Assembly: GCA_037951165.1 (NCBI GenBank)
Contig: JBBDHG010000164.1
Span: 124,001-188,000, forward strand
Length of the DNA stretch: 64,000 nt
Direction: 5' to 3'
Origin: Lophius americanus
Lineage: Eukaryota; Chordata; Actinopteri; Lophiiformes; Lophiidae
Made by a program: the position numbers and the translations under genes. Under the pieces are notes generated by a model. The model ran no database searches. It worked only from the letters and a program-made list of their open reading frames with translations, and was not told the origin of the DNA. Positions 1 through 11,885 of this stretch are shown here, in pieces (the stretch's first letter is position 1; each line of letters begins with the position of its first letter).

Positions 1-666
1 AAACTTTAGAACTGTGTCCACCTGTGAGACAGGAAATTCAAACATAAACCTGCAGTTTCTGTCAAACAAACGCCGCGTCGGTGTTTGTGGCGGCGGCCCT
101 GTTCCCTCTGCATGTGTGCGTGGTCCGTTTGACGAGCGGTGGCTGTGAGTGACGGCTGGATGGCCCGGTTTTTAGTAGGTCTGCGCTCTAGTTTGTTTTG
201 TGTGAGTTTGCCTAGCAACTGCAAATATTGCAATAACTTACAATGTGTGCTGAAGGTATTAGACAGGTAGGAAGGTATTGGTGTGAATGGTGCAGGTTTG
301 ATTTGGACTCAGATGTTCTGAACCGTCCGGGGGTCCGGGGGTCCGAGGTTCAACAAAAGGAGTGTTTTTTCTTTCCTGACTGTAGGTTCTGAATGCCATT
401 TGTTTGTAATGGGATGTACTTGTATTTTTTTTTTTACGGGTTTTAATGATCTCCAACAACACCAGAGCTTCTCAGGTGACCCGGTACCGGAGCGGCTCGG
501 ATTGCTGTTTAGACAGGGGAGGTGCAGGCAGGCAGGCAGGCAGGCAGGCCCCCCCCCCCCCTTTCAATAGGGTCATTATTAAAGCAGCTCTGCCTGGATT
601 TAACTCTACCCATATTTCTACAACCACAGCGGAGTCATAAAAACACTCTGGCAAAGTCAGAAACCA

Positions 667-668
<2 letters not shown>

Positions 669-728
<60 letters not shown>
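669..728. repeat. (GT)n microsatellite
   Basis: About 30 uninterrupted GT units. Open frames through it (VCVCV or HTHTH) are repeat artefacts. Confidence 0.98.
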
Positions 729-729
<1 letters not shown>

Positions 730-1034
730 GCCCTCTTTCACACGAGAGAAACTTTAGACAGTTCTTGGCTCTGTTGTAGCCCTGAAACAACCCAAAAACA
801 CACACAAATACACATCGGTGCTTATTCCACGGACACGGAGCGACTCTGCTCATTTCAGATTCACATCCTGGACTGGAAGATCTGAGTCCAAGGACATGTG
901 ACCCCTCTACTGGAAAAATGATAATGAGTTCATATTGAAGAGAACAAACACTTTTCTTTTCCTGTGAGACATCATTGAATTCTGCCCAACCGTTTCTGAG
1001 GAGCTGTTAGATAGACAACACCACCCTACCTCCA

Positions 1035-1190
1035 AGCAAACAAGAAGGGGCTCAGAGTCGATCCTTGATGCAGTCCCACCTCCACCTTGAACCCATCCAT
1101 CACTTCTGCTGCACACCTCACTGCCGTCCTGCTGTTGTCATACATCTCCTGTACCACTCCAACGTAAGGATTACTTTTGATTTGCAGTGC
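1035..1190 (-). mobile_element. RTE-type LINE reverse transcriptase fragment
   Basis: The minus-strand translation contains VVQEMYDNSRTAVRCA and VEVGLHQGSTLSPFLFA. These are conserved reverse transcriptase motifs of RTE/BovB-clade LINEs (typically KVEVGLHQGSALSPFLFA). The frame ends at both sides, so this is a short dead fragment. Confidence 0.85.
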
Positions 1191-1743
1191 TGGGAATGTC
1201 AGACACATGAGGATGAGGAAGATGAGGCCATTGTGTTGCGTTTTCCCGCCGGAATAAACAAGGATGTAAGAATATTTCCCTTCTTGTCTACTTCTGAATC
1301 TGTTTCTTTCATCTATTAGCTAAGAGGGCTTCAGGGAAGTTGTGGTAGATGCTGAGGTTTATGCATTACACGGAATTATAATTGAATTCTCTCTGTAGTT
1401 CTGCATCTAGGTTTCCAGCCTCCATATGTTTTGAGTTCTTAAAGAAAGAGGAACAGGATAGAAAAGAAAGAAAAAGAAAAAAGGAGAACATCCTGCTGAT
1501 TGTCACGAATCAAACTAAAAGGCAAAACGCCTTATTGTACGATGAAAATGTGCGGCTGAACACTAGAAGACGTTCTGTCTGGTAGCTAAACGGCAAAGTC
1601 CTGCCCTCTTCATCTCCTTCAGCTTCCTCTCCTCTGTCCTCAATCTCTCTTCAGACTCCCTCGCTCTCCTCTGCTGATTTACTGTCTCTCCGATTTCCAG
1701 AGCTGCTGCTCTAATGCAGATGCCAACTGTGCTCAGTCCATTT

Positions 1744-1788
1744 ACACACACACACACACACACACTCACACACACACACACACACAGA
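1744..1788. repeat. (CA)n microsatellite
   Basis: CA repeat interrupted once by CTCA. Confidence 0.97.
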
Positions 1789-3853
1789 GGGCTCAGTCTT
1801 TCTGTCTGTCAGTAATACGGGGAACTGAACTAACAGAATAAATCATTTTCCATACCCACTCGGAACAAAGAGCCAGTGTGTGCGTCTTTAGGGTTGTGTA
1901 TGTATGCCGGTCCATTAACATATTCCTCTGGCAAATTATTCCTGTTCTTCCTGGCAGAATAGGCGTAACATTTCAACCCAAACACAGCAAGGCAAACACG
2001 GAGAACAATATTCTATTCAACCTAGATTGAAACACTGCAGCGATTGAATATCGAGGCTTTGGCAGGGACCAGTACCGCATAAAAACCACAAGTCCTTATC
2101 ATGTGTGAAAGTCCCACATCTTCTAACAAGCACATTCTAGCTGGAGGCAACAGCCGGTTCTGTTGGGCCGGGAACATTCAAAAGATTGGACGGATCCTCT
2201 CGTAATTCTTTTTCCTAAACTTCCTCGTTTAACCGCGGCTTAGGATGATCGTGGAGGGCATTTTTTTATTTGCACTGATTAACTCTGTTGCTGTTTACCA
2301 ACGATTTCTTTTACACTTTGACGCCACAGTTTTAATTGTGCTCAAAATGAACTAAAAATATGTTCAAACTTAAAAATTAAAGATTAACGATGAGTCTTTG
2401 CGACGGCGCAGTTCCGACAACCGCTGCCAATAAGCCCCTCCCCCTCACAAACAAAGTTTCAGAACCGAGGTCGTATGAAGTTACGTTAATTATAATTACA
2501 GTATCCACTGTTGTACTGCTGTCAGTACTCTAGTGATAGAACGTATTTATTTTAATGGTGCCCACTGCCAACCAGGCCAGGGAAGACAAACGTTAGCCAT
2601 AGAGGCTAAAGCTAACCACTTTATAGTTTTTGTTACAGTCTATAAATGGGAAAATGTCCCAACATTATAAACAAACAAACAAATAAAATAGATAAAGTAA
2701 TAGATTAATCCACTATGGCAGAGAGAATCTTATCGTGATCCATGTACGACAGCAAAAACCCAGACGCTGTCTTCGAAAACTAGACTAAGCTAAGTTGGCT
2801 AACGCTAACGTTAGCTGATGACGTCAGCGTTCATCTCCTCGCTACGACTACGTCGCTACAGTTAAATTATTTGAACTTTAAAATAATAGCCTTTTACAGC
2901 TAATTATTATTTTTAATATTATGTATGTATAAATTTTTTTTTTTTTTTTTTCAAACCATTGCGAACATCGTTTAATTTCACGTTTCATGCGTTGTGAGAG
3001 CGACTTTTTTGTCATGTCACCACTCGTATCAGTATAATGTCTTGGTGATTAGATTACATTGTTTACCGAAGTAAAAACATTGTTTAAAGAACACAAAGTC
3101 CGTCGTCGCTTTGGCTCTCAAAGGTGCGGCGGATGATTCATTTAAGTTTAAAAGGCACCAAATTTCCTTCCAGGGGAGTGTGCCCCCCGGACCCCCGTGG
3201 AAAATCTGAGGTTCAGCCCCCACAGTTTCTTTAAATCCTGTAGGAAACACTGTAGGCTTTAGCTGGAAATCACACTCACACCGTTCCACCCGTCCGGCTC
3301 CTGCAGCCTGTTATCGCTATTTACAATTGTCAATAAAGTTTTGTTTAAAGGCTCCGAGGCAGAATTTAAAAAAAAAATTGTTTGTTTTGATTATTTTTTG
3401 CCGTATTGTATGCCGAAACATTTTTATTTTAAAAAGGCTCCATCATATCTGGACAGGTAGGTGTCTAGAACGCCGTGGACAGAATGTCGGGTCCATCATG
3501 CGGATATATTGGGCGGTAAGCGAGCTGCGCTTGAGTGTCAACTTGTAGCTAGCGCCGCCCTGACAGCTGGGAGTCTCTCTTATTCGTCTTTGCTGTTCTG
3601 TTGCTACCAGCCACTAACTGAACTTTCTACCTTATGACTAGTAATTATTTATTATCCACACAACGCGTCGTGTCGCCACGGCAACTCAGACGCTCAGCCA
3701 GGGAGAAAAGAAGGAGGTGTCAAAACTCGTCAAAGCCTGAGTACTTCACTGCGCCGCCTTCAGGTTTCTACATTTCCAGGAGATTTTAAAGCGGTGAAAA
3801 GGTTCTGGTGCAGATGGTCTAGACACAGAAGGATAGAACATCCATCCTCTTAC

Positions 3854-5680
3854 CAACTGGAGCTTGAGCCTGATGAGACGCAGGATCTCCCTGCAGACGC
3901 TGAATTCCTCTCCCACGCACCGCAGTAAGATGGGCCATATTTGGTCCTGGCCGGGTCGCCGCAACCTGCCATAAACAACCAGCTTCCGAACTTCCTCGGA
4001 GATGCGTCCGGTTGGCAGCGTCTTGACGATCGCCCTGGTTCCAGCGCACACCGACTTGGTCATCTGTGGGTGGGAGTACGAATTTCAACACGTCTCCTCA
4101 AACTACGAATCGTGGACACTGTGGAGAATCTTTTGCACTTACGTTTTGGTTATTCTTGAAGAAGCGTCTCACCAAGACCGTGGAACGTTCTTTGCGGTTC
4201 CTGATGAACTCGGAGTTGTCCAGGAGACACTCTCCGTCCTCCTCTTCGTCGCCGCTGCTGCTGCTGCTGCCCCCGCAGCTTTTCTTGCTCGCTTTCGACG
4301 ATGAGTCTCGCCTCTCGTCGCTCCGTTGGGCCGGGTCCGGGGGTTGTAAAGATTGTCGGCGCAGGAAGAGCTTCTCCAGCGAGTACTTGTTGACTCTGGG
4401 CCTGCGATTGAGTCTCTCTAAGCTCGAGTAGCCGTCTTTGAGGCGGTGGCGCTTGACGCGTCCATTCTGGTGTCGCTGGCTGCAGACACGAGGAGGGGAA
4501 CCACAGGGAGAGGACGCCAAAGAACTCGGTTCAGTGAACGGACCGCAAGACGTCTAGAATGAAAAAAGATGAGATTAAAATACAGTTAAAATATTTAACG
4601 GTGCAAAGAAATAAATTGAAACATTGTGATTGTTTTATTTGACGTGCAGCTTTTCAGCAGTTTCTCTTGAAACTTGTTAGGGTCCTCGTGTTGATTAACT
4701 TTGATGTAGCGGCTAAGGCTAGCAATAGTGCAGAGCTTCTTGAAACTTGCTATGTTCTTCGGGGGGGTTAGCTATGATGTAGCGGCTAAGGATAGCGATA
4801 GCAAGTTTCAAGAAGCTCTGCGCTATGTTCCTCACTGTGATAAACTTTGACTGAGCGGCTAAAGCTATCAATAGCATAGAGCTTCTTGAAACTTGCTATG
4901 TTCCTCATGGTGATTAACTTTGATGTAGATGCTAAAGCTAGCGATACCACGAGTCCTCTGCATGAAAGCTGTCAATTATGATTTTAAAACGTTCAAGAAA
5001 AAAAGCACAATCAGAATAAAGAAAAATCAGTGATCGTTTAAGAAAATTCTCTAGTTTTTATAGATCTTTTTCTTTTTTTATAGAGCGACTTCCTCAAACG
5101 TTACCTCGCGGAAAGCCAACACAGACACCGGCATGCTGCTGCGGCGCATGTGCCTCTGGGGGGGCTGAGTGGGGCTGGAGCAGAGGCGAGGACTGTGGAG
5201 GGGGCTGAGGTTGGGACTCGGGCTGGACGTGGGACTGTGGCAGGAGAAGAAGTTTGGACTTGTGTATTCTCTGGACGCGCTGCAGGAGCAGCAGGAGAGG
5301 TCCGATCTGTTCCTGCCCGCATCAGAACCCTCTCCTGAAGAGTCCGGCTGGCCCGTTCCGCCGTCGGTTCTCTCGCCGGCCGACAGCTCTGTGTGGATTC
5401 TCTTTTCTGTGCTCGAGACTTTTGAGCTGCGGTCCAAATGCTCGTATTCCTCAGGTGGACTCGTCACTTCCCTGCAGTCACATGACAGCTTCCTGTAGGA
5501 GAGGAGGGACAGGCTGCTCTCCTCTTTCGGTTGCCACAACTGGTCGGTGTGTTTCTGGACTTCGTGGCTGTTATTGGCGTGTCTGCCGTCCCTGCTAGGT
5601 CTGCTCCCGGCCGGTGAATGAGTAGCGCTCTGAGCCAGAACCGCAGCCCTGATCTGGGTCCGATTGGCCTCAGTGGCCAT
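3854..5680 (-). CDS. plce1: Phospholipase C epsilon 1-like, N-terminal coding exons (partial gene)
   Basis: Three coding exons read on the minus strand: 5680-5105, 4553-4143 and 4063-3854 (192 + 137 + 70 codons, all introns phase 0, donors GTAACG, GTAAGT and GTAAGA, acceptors ending in AG). The ATG at 5680 lies just inside an exon whose acceptor CTGCAG is at 5703-5708, so a non-coding first exon probably lies upstream. Exon 1 is Ser/Pro-rich and looks disordered. Exon 2 ends with KERSTVLVRRFFKNNQN and exon 3 opens with TKSVCAGTRAIVKTLPTG, which closely match the N-terminal region of human PLCE1 as I recall it (KERSTLLVRRF, then GTRAIVRTLPSG). PLCE1 is a Ras/Rap-regulated phosphoinositide phospholipase with an N-terminal RasGEF domain, but none of its catalytic domains lies in the window. 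Orientation next to slc35g1 agrees with human synteny. The last 50 residues of exon 3 (SEEVRKLVVYG onward) do not align with the human protein I remember, so a paralogue or alternative exon is possible. Confidence 0.6.
4672..4960. repeat. Tandem repeat of about 80 bp with an internally inverted segment, in a plce1 intron
   Basis: Three to four diverged copies share TTTGATGTAGCGGCTAAGG, then AGAGCTTCTTGAAACTTGCT and ATGTTCCTC. In the second copy the 24-bp middle segment is reversed: 4730-4753 and 4798-4821 are perfect inverted repeats. The third copy, near 4876, returns to the first orientation. Confidence 0.85.
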
Positions 5681-5702
5681 CTCGTCTCACTGGATCGTCT
5701 TC

Positions 5703-7439
5703 CTGCAGTTTGTAAAATGAATGACGGCAGTTAAAGCAGGATGCAGCTCATCTAGCAGACAGATATTCCTTAATAATTAGCTCACATCTTTATTTTTTAT
5801 TTTTTTTTGAGCCTAGAACTCAAGGCATGAGTCTGAAACATTTCTCCGAGCCGCTTAGTTCCTTAGACGTTTGTGAAGTGACACCTTCCATCTCAGTTAA
5901 TGGGTGCGTCTGGAGCAGCAAGAGGAAATTACATTTGTAGAGGAAATTCAATTTGCAGACTTTAAAGGCCATATATCATGGGTTGACGGTTTGTTCATGT
6001 CGGTAACTCTGCTGGTGTAACAGGCTCACAGCGAGGTCCGACTTCTGTTCCCCACATTCAGTCCGATGGAGGAGGATCTCTGATGACGGATCGAATACGT
6101 CTACGATTACACTGCAGGATAAATTTGGCCCGGCTCTGATTTTTTGGCTCATATGTGACTTTTTTACGTCAGTGAGAACAGAACCAGCCACATGAATATG
6201 ATCTTGCCATCGGATCCCATTTGGGTCACTCCCATATGTGGTCCTAAATCAGTAATGTGACCTCAGTCTGAACCGTCAGATCAGAATTCATGCGACTCTG
6301 AGGTCATAAATCAAAAGACATTCGTCTTTCAAACATCATTTCAAATATAATGATAAAAAATCGCGTCACTTTTAGGCCGTGAACTTTTCATTCCGGAGTC
6401 TGATATCTGTCCCATTTTTGGGAGTGATGTGAACAGCTACACAGAAATGATCCAACGAATGAGTAGTAAGTAATCCAGTAACCAGCGGTCTGTATCCGAA
6501 CCTCAGGGTTTGAGCAGCGGTGGAAAAACTCACTTTGCGTGATGAGAGGGATCCGCGTCAGGTCATGCTGCCCGACAGACTCCTGCTTCGTTTTTTTCAA
6601 TATCAGTGTTCCATCACGGGGAAAGGCTGGAGCCGGGCAAATCAAGGAACTTCAGCTTGCGGTGACCTCTGGAGTGACTAGGACAGCATGTCCACACAGA
6701 GTGTCCTGTGCGTGTTGTGGATACGGGAGCTTGTGCAGCTGCACAAACCAGCAGATAACCAGAACCCCGCGGAAGCCCCTCCGGAGGGCCGAGGAATTTC
6801 CTTGATAGGACGGTTCGCGGTCGCAGCCTACGAGGCCGCGTGTGTGCCGCTGAGCCCTGATTGGTCCCCACGTTCTTCTATGCCATGGTTATCCAGCGAC
6901 CCTGAGAGAAGGAGGGGGGGAAACAAAAGAAAGAAAACAAGACTTATCGTTTATGACCCGTTTTCTGTGAGAAGGTTCTGTGGCCGTCACAATAAAACCA
7001 TTAAAGCAGCAGAATAGAAAGTTGGAGACTGAGTCACACGAAAGCAAGAAAAATAAAAACAACACATGTTCCTACACTTAATGAGATTACACTTTTCTTC
7101 CAGTTCCTTCCATACTCCGTTCTTTCGTCGCCTCAGACTCCTTATCTGCAGCCATTCAACTCGCATCGCGGCGCAGAGCGTGTCTCATTGTGTGCGACAC
7201 AAACAAAACAGCTAATGCTGGATTGAAGCAGGAAGGGGGGAAAAAAACACATTTTACACCCTTAAAACTTCCAACTTTCTGGGGCAGTAAGAATGAAGAG
7301 TATAAATAGCGGATTTATACTTTTCCTGAGGTGATGTATGAGGTCTGAGACACGTTATGTGCTTGTAAAGCTACGGCTAACACCTCCTGGAGGTCCAATA
7401 GAATCCATCACTTATGCTGGGTCTGGGACCGAACACATG
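5703..7439. other. Upstream of plce1 coding start; no gene recognised
   Basis: The stretch would contain upstream plce1 exon(s) or promoter if exon numbering resembles mammals, but I cannot identify one. Open frames here are short and resemble no protein family that I know. Confidence 0.4.
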
Positions 7440-7680
7440 TGAGAGGAAGGAGACCCAGCAGGAGCATTAGATCATCTTTAATCACCAGAACAGAATCTTA
7501 CAGGGGATCGGAGAGGAGGGGGATGAAGGGCCGTGGCAGCGAGACAGTATTCATGTGTGTGAAGGAAAGGAGTAGAGGTGGAGAAGGTGCAGGAGTGTTT
7601 GACTTCAGGATGAACTGTTCAGAGCAACGGGGGGTGTGGAGAAGAGGTGAAGAAGCGAGTGGGTGGAGAAGAGTGTGAGG
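7440..7680 (+). mobile_element. RTE-type LINE fragment (3' half)
   Basis: Shares several long blocks with the better-preserved LINE at 11168-11885, for example AGGTGGAGAAGGTGCAGGAG followed by CTGTTCAGAGCAACG. The frame is broken. The GA-rich array that follows it begins directly at its end. Confidence 0.75.
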
Positions 7681-7837
7681 AGTTGGAGAGAGAGACAGAG
7701 AGAAACAGGTGGAGAGATAGAGAGAGATAGATAGGTGGAGAGAGAGAGAGAGTGTGAGGAGTTGGAGAGAGAGACAGAGAGAAACAGGTGGAGAGATAGA
7801 GAGAGATAGATAGGTGGAGAGAGAGAGAGAGTGAGAG

Positions 7838-7878
<41 letters not shown>

Positions 7879-7895
7879 GAGAGAGAGAGAGAGGT

Positions 7896-7928
<33 letters not shown>

Positions 7929-8043
7929 GAGAGGGAGAGAGAGGGAGAGAGAGAGAGCGATAGAGAGAGAGCGATAGAGAGAGAGCGATAGAGAGAGAGC
8001 GATAGAGAGAGAGAGAGACAGAGGCAGACAGACAGACAGAGAG
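7672..8043. repeat. GA-rich microsatellite with a duplicated unit of about 77 bp
   Basis: A segment starting GTGTGAGGAGTTGGAGAGAG appears at about 7674 and again at about 7751. Long GAGA tracts with GAGGTA, GAGGGA and GAGCGATA variants follow. Confidence 0.95.
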
Positions 8044-9745
8044 ACATAGAAATCATGGAAGTGAAACAAATATGAATGTAATGTTTCATCAAAGTAGCAG
8101 AACCGAAAGCCCAGACCACACATGTATACATTCACCTCAAACCTTCCTGCAGAGTACTGAAATACCTTGGGTCGCACAGAGAAGGAAACATGCTTTTTCA
8201 GACCCGGTGTCTGGCCCCTCCCAGGACCCTGAATAATCAATACCGCGGCTGCACTGTCTGTTGATAAATACATGGAGATGTCTGTGCTGCTGTAGGAACA
8301 GACAAGTTTTTCCTTCACAGAATTCATTTTTGCCTTAAATATCCGGGTCAAACGAATTGAGGCGCAGAGATTTCCGCCTACACCTGGAAGACTTCCTCTC
8401 TCACCTGAAGGACTATTTATCGGCCGGAGTGAACGCTAACGTTCGGGGAGAGCAGACTAAAAGGATCAGATTGAATTGCAGCCTCCTGCTGAACCCACTG
8501 TTCAGCAGGTCTGTGTGCATCTGGGCGGGTCTTAATTTACCTGAGCGGGTCGCCCAAGAAGACTCTATGTTTGGGAAAACACTGCAAGGACATCAAAGCC
8601 ATCCAGGTCATATGTTAGTATTATCCCTGGAAGTCCTCACTGGCACTCCTGACTCCGCCCCTTTAACTTGATCCAGTCCAGAATTTAATGGGCTGCTCCT
8701 CGTTTTCTGAACAACCCTTCTTCCAAGTTTCATTAAAATGCGTTGGGTGTGTTTTTCTTGCTTTGTTTTTGCAGATTCCGCTCCTTCCTACTGGAGGTAA
8801 CCACGGAATTCATCTGCACAACATTCCTCTGACGGGAACTCCAATACTTCTCTCGAGGTCTTGTCTTGTCTGTGCGAGCTTCTCGCCTGGAGCTGCACAG
8901 CTGACGGAGAGAACAAACACACTCATCGCTTCTGACATAGTGAAACAGTCTCCCGCCAAGTCCGTTTCATTTAATGTCTGTTAATAACACAGCTCAACTC
9001 ATTAGGATTTTTTAAAAAAAACCACGTCCTTTGACATCAATCACAGGAGGAATCTAACCCGCAAGAGTCGCAGTCATCCGACAGGTTCCACCGGACCTAC
9101 AGAACCCTTTAACCCGGAGCTGTGCAGCATATCTGACAGCAGCTGTCAGTCCTGTTCCACGAGAAAGCCTTTTGGGGTCATCCGCTCCTCAGAAAGACTT
9201 AATGCTGCGATCGTACAATAGTCTTCCTTAGTTTCGCCCTGAGCACCTGGGCGTTCCTTCAACCCCAACTTCCTGTAATCGCTAATCGAGTTTGGAATGT
9301 GATATGAGCACCGACCTGTCCAGGGGCTCAGCTGCATTGTGGGTAAGAGTTTGTGGCACAGGCAAGTCGCAGCAGAAGTGAAATAAGGGCGAAGATGAGG
9401 CAAAGGAAAGGTGAACATGATTGTTTCAGTTAAGGATGCGATGGCGCAGATGTCAGCTGGCATCAGGGTGTGATGTCACCCGACGACAGAAGTTAGGGCA
9501 GGGACCCGCCCAGCGACGGGTCAGGAGGGTGTTACTGTTCATAACACTCGGGTTGCCCCTGACATCAAGACTCACACTGAAGTTTGAAAAATCCTCCCGT
9601 CAAGACGGCGGAGGAGGCGTGAGGGACAGCTGTGCCGAGCGTCTAGCTTTAAGATAAATAATAATAGCATTTCAACGCCGCAGTAAATTTAAATGAAAAC
9701 AGGAGATAAAAGGAGGTGAAGCATTAAATCTCTGCAGTTTGTAAA
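8044..9745. other. Intergenic; no feature recognised
   Basis: Several frames of 70-110 codons occur, but none shows splice-consistent continuation or family motifs. Confidence 0.4.
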
Positions 9746-10251
9746 AACAACACACAGAGACACACACAGACAAAAACACACACACACACAAACACACATA
9801 AACCCCCACAGACACACACACACACACATGCACGCAGACACATACACACACACACTCAAAAACACAGAGGTACACTCCTAGACACACAAACACACACATA
9901 CAGAGACACACACAAACACACACACAATCAAATACGCACACACAGACTGACACACACACAGACACACAAACACAAACACACATACACACACAAACACACT
10001 CACAAACATGGAGACACACTCAGACACATAAACACACAGACAGACACAGATGCACACACACTCAGACACACTTGCACAAACACACTCACAGACACATACA
10101 AAGACACACACACTCACAGACACACTTGCCCACACAAACATACTCACACACACTCACAGACACATAAACGCACTCTCACACACATACAGATACAAACACT
10201 CACACACTCACAACAGACACACACACACACCGACACCCTCTCACACACAGA
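9746..10251. repeat. Imperfect CA-rich array (CACACA/GACACA)
   Basis: About 500 bp of CA repeats broken by GACACA, AACACA, TCACA and TACACA variants. Long frames encoding VCVCV or THTHT on both strands are artefacts of this array. Confidence 0.97.
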
Positions 10252-10410
10252 TGCTGTTGCTATATAGCAGAATATATTGGCCGGCACACGGCGCTGGTTG
10301 CAGCAGATTTGATTTCCCTGGCAGACGTTTCAGACGGTAGAAGATACAAGCGTTCAGGTAAAACCTTGGCTACGATACATGACCATACTTACTTTTCAGT
10401 AAGCAGAGAG

Positions 10411-10463
10411 TCACGCTCACGTTCACGTTCACGATCACGATCACGATCACGTTCACGATCACG
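10411..10463. repeat. Hexanucleotide repeat (TCACGA/TCACGT)n
   Basis: About eight units of TCACGN with alternating T and A at the last position. The repeat is CpG-containing. Confidence 0.95.
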
Positions 10464-10833
10464 TTTCCCTGGTTAATTCCCTCTCGTGGCGCCCAGAGCG
10501 ATCGTGACGGAGAGATTTTTCAAATGAGACAAAGGCAGAGAAATAAAGACTGATATGAAGGATCGGCCTCCAACAGATCTACAGCCAATGAGACGTCCGG
10601 CCTTATTTATACACATTGTTTCATGAACAAACACTGGACTGAACACACAGACATTCACTTCTATGGAATATTCATACGAGTGGTTCGTGTTCATTCCTAT
10701 GGTCAAAGCTTTTCTTCTTCTAGTTAAAAGTACTTCTGAATTTTCTATTCTTACTTTTATTAATCTTATATATATAAGATTTATATTTGTATATATATAC
10801 ATATAAATTAATATATATATATCTTTTCGTAAA

Positions 10834-10992
10834 AGGCTCCCCCTGACGTCAGGAAGATACCAGCGATCTTTCCTAAAATCACTCCAGTCCTTCCTCGCAC
10901 TGAAGTCTAAGGCGTTATAAAACGAGAAAATGATCCATGAAATAGTTTTTGAGTTATCGCGTTAACACGATGGATCTGCGACAGACGATTGC
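10834..10992 (+). repeat. Copy of the dispersed TCCCCCTAGTG family
   Basis: Contains the family hallmarks GGCTCCCCCTGACGTC, CACTCCAGTCCTTCCTCGCA and GAGTTATCGCGTTAACACGA. Other copies lie near 30.4, 31.5, 41.7, 42.6 and 60.0 kb. Confidence 0.8.
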
Positions 10993-11167
10993 ATAATATC
11001 CTGGACTTTTCAGGGGAAAAGAAAAGCACAGAAAGTCATCTGACCATCTTGAATACTCTGTCCAAAAACATCCAATACGATCAGAGCTGGGATAAAGTGG
11101 AACACATGTTGATGAAACCGAAGGAGGATGATCTCAGCTATGATCTCAGACGGGCTGTCAGAAACGG

Positions 11168-11885
11168 CCCTTCTGGTTTGCTGTGGTGATGGACAGACTG
11201 ACAGATGAGGTCAGCAGGAGTCTCTCTGGACTAAGATGTCGCCGGAGGACATAGTGGTCTGTAGTGAGAGCAGGGAGCAGGTGGAGGAGAACCTGGAGAG
11301 GTGGAGGTATGCGCTGGAGAGAAGAGGAATGAAGACAGAATACATGTGTGTGAATGAAAGGGAGGCAGGAGGAACGGTGAGGATGGAGGAGTAGAGGCGG
11401 AGAAGGTGCAGGAGTTTAAGGATTTGGGCTCAACTGTTCAGAGCAACGAGGAGTGTGGAGGAGATGTGGAGAAGCATGGTGGGGTGGGTGGAGAGGAGTG
11501 CCAGGAGTTATCTGTGACAGAAGAACAGCAGCAGGAGTGAAAGGAAAGGTTTCCAAGATGGAGGTGAGAGCAGTTCTGCTGGATGGTTCAGAGACGGTGG
11601 TTCTGACCAGAAGACAGGAGGCAGATATGAAGATGTTCAGATGTTCTCTGGGAGTGAAGAGGAAGGACAGGATTAGAAAGGAGACATCAGAGGGACAGTC
11701 CAGGTTAAACGTCCTGGTGACAAAGTCAGAGAGGACAGACTGAGATGGTTCTGATCCGTAACAAAGAGAAGGTTTGTGGATGTGGTGAGAGAGGACATGC
11801 AGTTGGTTGGTGTTGAGGACAGGGGGAGGTGAAAACGGCTGATCCGCTGTGGAGACCCCTAAGGGGAAGAGCCCAAAGAAGAAGG
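11168..11885 (+). pseudogene. RTE-type LINE, 3' part of the reverse transcriptase and 3' tail (decayed)
   Basis: Conceptual translation across several frames gives FAVVMDRLTDE, DIVVCSESREQVEENLERW, RYALERRGMK and TEYMCVNERE, followed by a C-terminal stretch with CDR and SLGVKRKDRIRKE. These are the order and motifs of the RTE/BovB reverse transcriptase C-terminus. Frameshifts and stops interrupt it, and sequence upstream of VMDRLTDE is missing. The end, CTGATCCGCTGTGGAGACCC and then AGAAGAAGG, is the characteristic RTE 3' tail and is shared with the SINE tails at 14.5 and 58.6 kb. Confidence 0.88.

Larger units (their letters stand above)
1..3853. other. Probable plce1 intron; no exon recognised
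   Basis: After the donor following 3854 no further plce1-like exon is visible on the minus strand down to base 1, so the next exon must lie outside the window. The stretch holds a GT repeat, a CA repeat, a LINE fragment and ordinary AT-rich sequence. A palindromic CRE-type octamer TGACGTCA lies at 2819-2826, beside the inverted motif GCTAACGTTAGC, without any gene start nearby. Confidence 0.5.

Noticed and set aside
5150..5598. Plus-strand frames of about 110 codons
   Set aside because: They are antisense shadows of the Ser/Pro-rich first coding exon of the plce1-like gene.
7605..8351. 248-codon frame rich in SLSLSL
   Set aside because: Translation of the GA-rich microsatellite, with no splice or family support.
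9672..10153. Cys/Val-rich frames (VCVCVC) resembling a cysteine-rich protein
   Set aside because: Translation of the imperfect CA array.
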